Source: JBEKJU01 sp050011095
GTDB lineage: Bacteria > Desulfobacterota > Syntrophorhabdia > Syntrophorhabdales > WCHB1-27
Reading direction: 5' to 3'
Length of the DNA: 19,249 nt
Assembly: GCA_050011095.1 (NCBI GenBank)
Contig: JBEKJU010000099.1
Coordinates: 1-19,249 of the forward strand
The position numbers were made by a program, and so were the translations under genes. Positions 12,858-19,249 of the stretch are shown piece after piece. Position 1 is the stretch's first letter; every line of letters starts with the position of its first letter. The notes beneath the pieces are model-generated. The model searched no databases, was not told the origin of the DNA, and worked only from the letters and a program-made list of their open reading frames with translations.

Positions 12858-14021
12858 ATGGGCGAGAAGGGCGGGCTGGCACGCGACGTACGCACGTTTG
12901 GCGGATGGGTGGCGATCCTGGGGCTTCTCCTTTCGCTCCTCGCGCCATCGTGCAGGGAAAGGCCGAAGGCAGCGCCGCCCCCTCCGCCTGCGGTTACCGT
13001 TGTCCGGCCCCAGGCACGCCTCGTTACCGATTACCTGGAACTGACGGGCAGCACGCAGGCCATCATGACGGTGCAGCTTCGGGCGCGCGTGGCGGGGTAC
13101 CTTGAGAAGGCCCTCTTTCAGGACGGCCAATTCATCAAGAAGGGCCAGCTCCTCTTCCTCATACAGCAGAATACATATCAGGACGCCCTGCGCCAGGCAG
13201 AGGCCGCGATACTGTTGCAAAAGGCCCAGCTCGTTTACGGCACGGCCCAGTTCGTCCGCTACTCGGAACTGCTCCGGCAAAAGGCAGCGTCCCAATCAGA
13301 CGTGGACAACTGGCGCTTTCAGAGGGATTCGGCGCAGGCGAACCTGACGAACGCGCAGGCGAGCCGGGACCTGGCAAGTCTCAACCTGAGCTACACAGAG
13401 GTGAGAGCCCCCTTTGACGGCAGAATAGACCGGAGGCTCGTCGATCCGGGAAATCTCGTCGGATCGAGCGAGACCACGGTGTTGGCGTCGATCAACCAGA
13501 TCAACCCCATCTATGTCTACTTCACGATCAGCGACTCCGATCTCGCCCGCCTGACGGAGGAGGCGCAATGGAGACCGGGGAAGACCCGCACCCAAAAGTG
13601 GCCGGTCTTCATGGCCGTCCTCAACGAGAAAGGCTATCCTCACCGGGGCGTGCTCGATTTTGCCTCCATCAGTCTTACCGCCACGAGCGGGACACTTCAG
13701 GTGCGGGGGATCTTTGAAAATCCCGACGGACGGATAATGGCCGGGGCCTATGCCAGAATCCGCGTGCCCGTCAGGGAGGCGAAGAGCCTCCTCGTGCCTC
13801 AGGAGGCCCTTAGCTCTGACCAGAGTGGCCCGTTTCTCCTGGTAGTGAATCAGGAGAACATCGTGGAGCGGCGCTCCGTCAAGCTCGGGGCGCTGGTAGA
13901 CCACATGCGGGCCATCCTGGAAGGCGTCACACCCAATGACCGGGTAGTCGCGAGGGGCGTCCAGAAGGCCATCCCCGGCCGCCGCGTGACGCCCCAGGAG
14001 CAGAGTGGGGCCGCGTCATGA
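12858..14021 (+). CDS. Periplasmic adaptor (membrane fusion protein) of an RND efflux system
   Basis: This AcrA/MexA-like adaptor links the inner-membrane pump to the outer-membrane channel. The ATG at 12858 was preferred to an upstream one at 12816 because GGAGGG lies eight bases before it and a clean signal peptide follows. Its first 31 residues precede Cys32 (LLAPSC), a slightly atypical lipobox. The mature part has the usual order: LELTGSTQAIMTVQLRARVAGYLEKALFQDGQFIKKGQLLFLI (first lipoyl half), a helical hairpin, LNLSYTEVRAPFDGRIDRRLVDPGNLVG (second half), a beta barrel, and a membrane-proximal domain. The 387-residue length is normal. Its stop overlaps the pump start as ATGA. Confidence 0.95.
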   Translation: MGEKGGLARDVRTFGGWVAILGLLLSLLAPSCRERPKAAPPPPPAVTVVRPQARLVTDYLELTGSTQAIMTVQLRARVAGYLEKALFQDGQFIKKGQLLFLIQQNTYQDALRQAEAAILLQKAQLVYGTAQFVRYSELLRQKAASQSDVDNWRFQRDSAQANLTNAQASRDLASLNLSYTEVRAPFDGRIDRRLVDPGNLVGSSETTVLASINQINPIYVYFTISDSDLARLTEEAQWRPGKTRTQKWPVFMAVLNEKGYPHRGVLDFASISLTATSGTLQVRGIFENPDGRIMAGAYARIRVPVREAKSLLVPQEALSSDQSGPFLLVVNQENIVERRSVKLGALVDHMRAILEGVTPNDRVVARGVQKAIPGRRVTPQEQSGAAS

Positions 14022-17000
14022 ATATCTCCCGCTTCTTTATCGAGCGGCCCATCCTCGCCAACGTGCTCGCCGTCATCACCATCATTATCGGCGTCATCAG
14101 TTATATCCGTCTGCCCGTCGAACAGTATCCACCCATCACACCCCCCACTATTCAGATAACCACGAGATACCCCGGCGCGAGTGCCTCCGTCGTCGCGGAG
14201 ACGATCGGCGTTCCGCTGGAACAGGCGGTCAACGGGGTGGAGCGCGCCATCTACATGTCTTCCACGAGCGGCAGCGACGGCACCTACACGCTAACCATCA
14301 GCTTCGATGTGGGGACCGATCTCGACAAATCCCTCAGCCTCGTGCAGAACCAGGTGAGCACCGCCCTTGCCCAGCTTCCCGCCGGCGCCCAGGTGCAGGG
14401 TGTGACGGTGAAAAAGCTCTCCACGAACATCCTGCTCGTGGTCAGCGTCTATTCGCCGGACAACCGGTACGATGAAGCCTTTCTCTCGAATTACGCCCTG
14501 ATCAATATGCAGTACCCCATAGCCCGGCTGCCCGGTGTCGGTCAGGTGAGGGTCTTCGGCGCCGGACAGTACAGCATGCGCGTCTGGCTCGACCCGAACA
14601 GGCTCAAGCAGTTCAACCTCACCGCCACTGACGTGCTGAACGCCGTCTCGGACCAGAACGTCCAGGTCACCGCGGGCCAGTTGGGCTCCCCGCCGGTTCC
14701 CGCCGACCAGGTGTTTCAGTTGACCATCAACAGCCTGGGAAGGCTGTCCGACGCAGACCAGTTCGAAAACATCATTGTCAAGAGCGATACCAGCGGGCCA
14801 AGCGCCCAGATCGTGCGAATACGGGACGTAGCGCGGGTGGAGCTCGGACAGCAGACCTACTCCCTCTATAGCAGCGCCCGCGGGTACAAATCGGCCGAGA
14901 TCCCGATCTTCGCCCTGCCCGAGGCCAATGCCATCGCGGTGGCCGACAGTGTCTACAAGCTGGTGGACACCATGAGCAAGGATTTCCCCGAGGGCATGAA
15001 GTACGGCATCCACTTCGACACGACGAGGTTCGTCCGCGAGTCCGTGTCGAAGGTGTACGAGACCCTCTTCGAGGCGGGTATCCTCGTGCTCATCGTCATC
15101 ATGGTTTTTCTCCAGAATTTCAGGGCCCTCCTGGTGCCCGCGACCACGGTGCCGGTAACGATCATCGGCGCCTTTGCCGCCATGATCGCCCTCGGCTTCA
15201 CCATAAACCTGATGACGCTCTTCGCGTTGGTTCTATCCATCGGCATCGTCGTGGACGACGCCATCGTGATCGTGGAGAATAGCTCCTACTATATCGAGAG
15301 GGGGTTCTCGCCGAAGGACGCGGCCATCAAGGCCATGAGCGAGCTGACCGGCCCGGTGATGGGCATTACGCTGGCCCTCGTTTCCGTCTTTCTGCCCGCC
15401 GCTTTCCTGCCCGGCATCACGGGACAGATCTTCCGCCAGTTCGCCCTCGTGATCGCCGCGACCGCCGTTATCAGCGCCATCAACGCGTTGACGTTGAAGC
15501 CGACCCAATGCGCCCTGTGGCTCCGGAAGAAAAAGGAGAAGCGGCCAAACTGGTTCTATCGCGGCTTCAACAAGGTGTACGACCGCATGAAGGCTCCCTA
15601 CATGGGCATGGTGGGAAAGATGGTGCGCCATCCAAGGATCGCCCTCATTGTGTTTGCTGTAGTCATAGCCCTTGCGGCCTGGCAGTTCGTGAGCCGGCCC
15701 ACCGGCTTTTTGCCTACCGAGGATCAAGGATACGCCATTCTTCTCGCCCGCCTGCCCGATGGGGCGTCGCAGCCGAGGGCGCGACAGGTATCGGACAGGA
15801 TCGAGGCCATTCTCAAGAAAACGCGGGGAATCCAGAGCTGGGTCGACATCGGCGGTTTCTCCGTCCTGGATTCAGCAAACGTTCCGACGGTCATCACGGT
15901 ATTCCTCGTCTACGAGGACTGGAGCAAGCGTGGGCGCGCCCTCACGCAGGACAAGATCGTCTCCGGCCTGAATCGCGACCTTTCGGCCATTCAGGAGGCG
16001 ATCGCCTTCGTCGTGATCCCGCCGCCCATCAGGGGACTGGGGCAGTCAGGCGGTTTTCAGATGATGGTGGAGGACCGGAGGGGCAACGACCTCGAAAACC
16101 TTCAAAACATCACAAACCAGCTCGTCGCGGCAGGCAACTCGCAGCCCGGCCTCCAGGGTCTGGCGACCACCTTCGACGCCCGGAGCCCCCAGCTCTTCCT
16201 CAGTATAGACCGGACAAAGGCGCAATCCTTTCAGGTGCCTCTCGGGAACCTGTTTCAGACGCTCCAGGGCAACCTTGGCTCCACCTTCGTCAACCTCTTC
16301 AACAAGTACAATCAGATATACCAGGTCTATATCCAGGCAAACGACGCGTACCGGAAAACGCCGGAGGACATCAGAAACCTCTACACCCGGAATAATGCGG
16401 GTGATATGGTGCCCCTGGGGAGCCTTCTCGACGTGAGGCGCACCCAGGGTTCCGAGCTGATCACCCGCTACAATCTCTATCCCGCCGCCCCCATTTTCGG
16501 TTCCTCCGCCCCCGGCTTCAGCTCCGGCCAGGCGCTCACCGAAATGGAACGACTGGCCGCGCGCATCCTGCCCTCGGGCATGAGTTATGACTGGACGGCC
16601 ACGAGCTATCAGGAGAAACAGGTCGGCTATCAGGCGTATTTCATCTATGCCCTCTCCGTTACCCTGGTATTCATGGTGCTGGCTGCCCTGTATGAGAGCT
16701 GGACATCACCCGCCGCCGTCATCCTGGCGGTTCCCATGGCGCTCGTAGGGGTCCTCGTGGCCCTCCTTCTTCGGAGCTACGACAACAACCTCTACACGCA
16801 GATCGGCCTCGTGCTCATGATCGCCCTGGCGAGCAAGAACGCCATCCTGATCGTCGAATTCGCCCGTGACCTGCACCAGGAGGGCGTCTCTGCCGCGGAA
16901 GCCGCGATAGAAGCGACGGACCGCCGTTTCCGTCCCATCGTGATGACCTCCTTCGCCTTTATCCTCGGGGTGGCCCCACTGCTCTTCGCGAGCGGCGCAG

Positions 17001-17167
17001 GCGCTGCTAGCCAAAAGGCCATCGGCACGGTCGTCTTCGGGGGCATGCTCGCCTCGACGCTCCTTGCCATCCCCTTCGTTCCGGTATTCTATGTCGTGAT
17101 GCAGGGCCTGAGCGAGCGCGGGAAAAGGCGCGCCAAGGCACGCGGCGAGAAGGGGTCCGTCACATGA
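14018..17167 (+). CDS. RND efflux pump, HAE1 (AcrB/MexB-like) family
   Basis: This 1049-residue inner-membrane transporter exports hydrophobic or amphiphilic compounds using the proton gradient. It opens with MNISRFFIERPILANVLAVI, typical of HAE1 pumps. The proton-relay residues are present: Asp413-Asp414 in GIVVDDAIVIVEN (helix 4) and Lys940 in ALASKNAILIVEF (helix 10), the same position number as in E. coli AcrB. Two porter-domain pairs and twelve helices are expected from the length and the duplicated layout. The start overlaps the adaptor stop, so translation is coupled. It looks intact. Substrates cannot be read from the sequence; AcrB-like multidrug pumps are the closest known relatives. 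Confidence 0.97.
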   Translation: MNISRFFIERPILANVLAVITIIIGVISYIRLPVEQYPPITPPTIQITTRYPGASASVVAETIGVPLEQAVNGVERAIYMSSTSGSDGTYTLTISFDVGTDLDKSLSLVQNQVSTALAQLPAGAQVQGVTVKKLSTNILLVVSVYSPDNRYDEAFLSNYALINMQYPIARLPGVGQVRVFGAGQYSMRVWLDPNRLKQFNLTATDVLNAVSDQNVQVTAGQLGSPPVPADQVFQLTINSLGRLSDADQFENIIVKSDTSGPSAQIVRIRDVARVELGQQTYSLYSSARGYKSAEIPIFALPEANAIAVADSVYKLVDTMSKDFPEGMKYGIHFDTTRFVRESVSKVYETLFEAGILVLIVIMVFLQNFRALLVPATTVPVTIIGAFAAMIALGFTINLMTLFALVLSIGIVVDDAIVIVENSSYYIERGFSPKDAAIKAMSELTGPVMGITLALVSVFLPAAFLPGITGQIFRQFALVIAATAVISAINALTLKPTQCALWLRKKKEKRPNWFYRGFNKVYDRMKAPYMGMVGKMVRHPRIALIVFAVVIALAAWQFVSRPTGFLPTEDQGYAILLARLPDGASQPRARQVSDRIEAILKKTRGIQSWVDIGGFSVLDSANVPTVITVFLVYEDWSKRGRALTQDKIVSGLNRDLSAIQEAIAFVVIPPPIRGLGQSGGFQMMVEDRRGNDLENLQNITNQLVAAGNSQPGLQGLATTFDARSPQLFLSIDRTKAQSFQVPLGNLFQTLQGNLGSTFVNLFNKYNQIYQVYIQANDAYRKTPEDIRNLYTRNNAGDMVPLGSLLDVRRTQGSELITRYNLYPAAPIFGSSAPGFSSGQALTEMERLAARILPSGMSYDWTATSYQEKQVGYQAYFIYALSVTLVFMVLAALYESWTSPAAVILAVPMALVGVLVALLLRSYDNNLYTQIGLVLMIALASKNAILIVEFARDLHQEGVSAAEAAIEATDRRFRPIVMTSFAFILGVAPLLFASGAGAASQKAIGTVVFGGMLASTLLAIPFVPVFYVVMQGLSERGKRRAKARGEKGSVT

Positions 17168-17240
17168 GGGGCGGCGTGAGCCCTGTCGGCCGATTCGCGG
17201 TCGGAAGGATATCCGTCGGAGTGGAGGGCACGATATGGTC

Positions 17241-17280
17241 CGGCCCTCTCACCCCTACCCTTCCCCACCGGGGGAGCGGG
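17241..17280. terminator. C-rich repeat with a stem between convergent efflux operons
   Basis: CCCTTCCCC (17258-17266) can pair with GGGGGAGCGGG (17270-17280) with small irregularities around ACC. The phrase CTCACCCCTACCCTTCCCC with a GGGGGAGCGGG partner resembles a very widespread bacterial intergenic repeat. It covers the stop of the minus-strand gene and lies 91 bases past the plus-strand stop, so it could end transcription from both sides. No T-run supports a classical intrinsic terminator. Confidence 0.35.
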
Positions 17281-18781
17281 AATAATACTGTGGGATCACG
17301 GGAAAAACGGCCTTTGTGCCGTCTGGTCCTTGCCTCTCGGTCTGGAGCTTATCGCCTGCCGGGAGGTCCGACGCGTTCCAGCCTCCGCCCAGGGCATTGA
17401 TGAGGAGCACCGCCGCGGTCAGCCGGCGGCCGAGGATATTCAGGGCGGTGATCCGGTTGCTCAGGACCGTTGTCTGGGCGGTGATTACATTGAGATATGC
17501 CACGATCCCGGACTCGTACTGGTTGGTGATGACGGCAAGCGACTGCTCCGCCGCCGTCACCGCCGCCGCCTCTACGGCCGCCTCCTGTTCGAGGATGCGG
17601 AGCGCGGCGAGGTTATCCTCCACTTCCTGAAAACCGGTGAGCACCGTCTGGCGGTACGTAGCCACCGTCGCGTCATAGGCGGCCCTCGCTTGCTCGGTCT
17701 GGGCCCTCCTCAATCCGCCCTCGTAGACGACCTCCGAGACGGAAGTGCCGAACGACCAGAGCCGGTTGGGCCACGTGAGCCAGTTCGAAAGACCGGTGCT
17801 TTGATAGCCGGCCGCGCCACTAAGTGTCACGTTGGGATAAAAGGCCGCGATTGCCACCCCTATCTGGGCGTTGGCCGACGCCATGCGCCGTTCGGCGCCC
17901 GCGATGTCGGGTCTTCTCTCCAAAAGCGCCGACGGCAGGCTCATGGGTATGGCGGGTGGGGGCGCCTCAAGCGGCTCCTGAGGGAGAGAAAGACCAGCAG
18001 GGGCCTTACCGATGAGGATGGCGATGGCGTGCTCCAGTTGTGCCCGCTGCACGCCCACGTCTATGGCCTGGGCCTGGGTCGTCTTAAGCTGGGTATCGGC
18101 CTGGAGCACGTCCGCCCGGGATGCTATGCCGCCCTCATACCTGTTCCGCGTCAACCGGAGGGACTTGCCATAGGCCTCGACCGTGGCATCGAGAATCTGT
18201 TTCTGCGCATCGAGGGCGCGGAGCTGAAAATAGTCCTCGGCCAGCTGCGTCTGGGCGCTCAGGAGCGCCCCTTCGAGGTCTGCCGCGGTTGCCTGCGCGG
18301 TGGCGCGGCTACTCTCGACGCTGCGGCGTACGCGACCCCAGAGGTCCGGTTCCCAGGTCGCCTCAACGGGCAGGGAAAGGAGCGAGTAGGGCGCGGGCTG
18401 CACCGTGGGGCTGGTAGTCTGAAAGGAGCGCGTGAAGGAAGGGCCGACGCTGACGGTCGGAAAGTAGGCGGACCGGGCAACCTGGACCAGGGCCTTCGCC
18501 TGGCGAAACTGGGCCTCCGCCTGGGCCACATTCTGGTTCGAGATGTTGACCTGTTCCTCCAGGGCATTCAACCCGGGCTCCTGAAATATCTCCCACCACT
18601 TGCCGCGAAGCACCCGGTCCTTCGGCTCGGCCTGCTTCCAGCCGTCCATCTCCTTGAACGACGCGGACGTCACCGCCGGGGGCCTCACGTAATTCGGTCC
18701 CACCGTGCAGGCGGTCAGGGCGAGGAGCACCGCGCACGCGGCTGCCGTCGCCGGTCTGCCTGCCTTGATGACGCCCCTCAT
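17255..18781 (-). CDS. NodT-family outer-membrane factor of a second RND system
   Basis: From the ATG at 18781 the protein has 508 residues, with a signal peptide ending in a canonical lipobox LTAC (Cys25) and then TVGPNYVRP. The later LPSALLERRPDIAGAERRMASANAQIGVAIAAFYPNVTLSG block opens the second OEP repeat. AGAGAGG nine bases upstream supports the start. An in-frame ATG at 18898 overlaps the previous stop as ATGA but would put about 40 extra residues before the signal peptide, so it is less likely. It is the last gene of an operon whose pump gene ends 113 bases upstream. The last residues (SPGGEG) are encoded by a C-rich repeat-like segment. It converges with the first efflux operon. Confidence 0.92.
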   Translation of the reverse strand: MRGVIKAGRPATAAACAVLLALTACTVGPNYVRPPAVTSASFKEMDGWKQAEPKDRVLRGKWWEIFQEPGLNALEEQVNISNQNVAQAEAQFRQAKALVQVARSAYFPTVSVGPSFTRSFQTTSPTVQPAPYSLLSLPVEATWEPDLWGRVRRSVESSRATAQATAADLEGALLSAQTQLAEDYFQLRALDAQKQILDATVEAYGKSLRLTRNRYEGGIASRADVLQADTQLKTTQAQAIDVGVQRAQLEHAIAILIGKAPAGLSLPQEPLEAPPPAIPMSLPSALLERRPDIAGAERRMASANAQIGVAIAAFYPNVTLSGAAGYQSTGLSNWLTWPNRLWSFGTSVSEVVYEGGLRRAQTEQARAAYDATVATYRQTVLTGFQEVEDNLAALRILEQEAAVEAAAVTAAEQSLAVITNQYESGIVAYLNVITAQTTVLSNRITALNILGRRLTAAVLLINALGGGWNASDLPAGDKLQTERQGPDGTKAVFPVIPQYYSRSPGGEG

Positions 18782-18894
18782 CGATGGGCGCCTCTCTCCC
18801 CGGCCGGGCCGGCAGACACCCTTCCCTTCCCTGATCTCGCGGCTTCTCAGTCTCGTCCAATCTATCATCCACCTCACCTCGTTGCACAAATTTC

Positions 18895-19249
18895 TCATGG
18901 CTCCGGTATTGCCTCCCGCGCCTTCGCCGGATGGCGCCTCCCCCACAGTTCCTTCATCCTGAGCCGGAAGCGGTCGAGAAATAGGTACATCACCGGGGTC
19001 GTGTAGAGGGTGAGCATCTGGCTGAAGATGAGTCCTCCCACGATGGAGATGCCGAGGGGACGGCGAAGCTCCGACCCGACGCCCCGACCTATGGCAAGGG
19101 GGACCGCGCCGAGGAGTGCGGCCATAGTCGTCATCATGATCGGCCTGAAGCGCAAAAGGCAGGCCTCATAGATCGCATCGAGCGGATTTTTACCCTCCCT
19201 CCGCTCCGCCTCTATTGCAAAGTCGACCATCATGATCCCGTTCTTCTTC
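18895..19249 (-). CDS. RND efflux pump of MdtB/MdtC type, C-terminal part
   Basis: The gene enters from the right edge, and only the last 117 codons are visible. KKNGIMMVDFAIEAERREGKNPLDAIYEACLLRFRPIMMTTMAALLGAVPLAIGRGVGSELRRPLGISIVGGL matches the end of the transporter domain. The KNGIMMVDFA helix and SELRRPLGI loop are typical of the MdtB/MdtC branch (three-component multidrug pumps, often as paired pump genes) rather than AcrB. It carries the relay lysine in helix 10 and the last two helices. The downstream NodT gene on the same strand would supply its outer-membrane channel, and an adaptor gene is expected further right, outside the window. Confidence 0.95.
   Translation of the reverse strand, partial: KKNGIMMVDFAIEAERREGKNPLDAIYEACLLRFRPIMMTTMAALLGAVPLAIGRGVGSELRRPLGISIVGGLIFSQMLTLYTTPVMYLFLDRFRLRMKELWGRRHPAKAREAIPEP

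Noticed and set aside
18782..18898. Earlier ATGA-coupled start of the second NodT gene at 18898
   Set aside because: Would place about 40 charged residues before the signal peptide; the ATG at 18781 has its own ribosome binding site and a canonical signal.
17330..19006. Long plus-strand reading frame of 558 codons
   Set aside because: It is antisense to a clear NodT-family gene and the end of an RND pump; its length follows from high GC in the third codon position.

Overview
The window carries a canonical type I-C CRISPR-Cas operon on the minus strand and, to its right, ordinary chromosomal genes dominated by two RND-type efflux systems. Outer-membrane factors and periplasmic adaptors mark a Gram-negative. 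GC-rich flanking genes, the type I-C module, a cytochrome b5-like/DUF2231 membrane protein and abundant palindromic intergenic repeats would suit a Desulfobacterota-like (former Deltaproteobacteria) genome, but this placement is inference. No rRNA or tRNA was seen.

Layout. Positions 1-286: a possible gene start on the minus strand at position 23 (MPRKSPF, transposase-like) behind a strong ribosome binding site, then a noncoding stretch resembling a CRISPR leader. No repeat-spacer unit is visible. Positions 287-8142 (minus): cas3-cas5-cas8c-cas7-cas4-cas1-cas2, tightly packed, with an internal start in cas8c for the small subunit Cas11c. cas4 is split by a one-base frameshift. Positions 8143-8967: a long intergenic region with a candidate cas promoter, a G-quadruplex-capable tract, a 17-bp palindrome, mobile-type palindromic repeats and a short tandem repeat. 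Positions 8968-9696 (plus): heme-binding-domain membrane protein. Positions 9751-10629 (minus): nudC. Positions 10759-10918: a 160-bp imperfect inverted repeat. Positions 11149-17167 (plus): efflux operon of outer-membrane factor, adaptor and HAE1-type pump. Positions 17255-19249 (minus): a second outer-membrane factor preceded by the 3' end of an MdtB/MdtC-like pump.

How it works together. Cas4-Cas1-Cas2 would acquire spacers. Cas5c would process crRNA and, with Cas7, Cas8c and Cas11c, form Cascade/I-C, which recruits Cas3 to shred target DNA. With cas4 broken and no array in view next to the leader, adaptation may be impaired. The effector genes are clearly more AT-rich than cas1, which suggests a mosaic history. 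The two efflux systems meet tail to tail, each with its own NodT-type outer-membrane partner.

I found no convincing undescribed system. The most useful leads are the array-less leader next to a transposase-like start, the cas4 frameshift, the internal cas11c start, the palindrome upstream of cas3 and the 160-bp inverted repeat.
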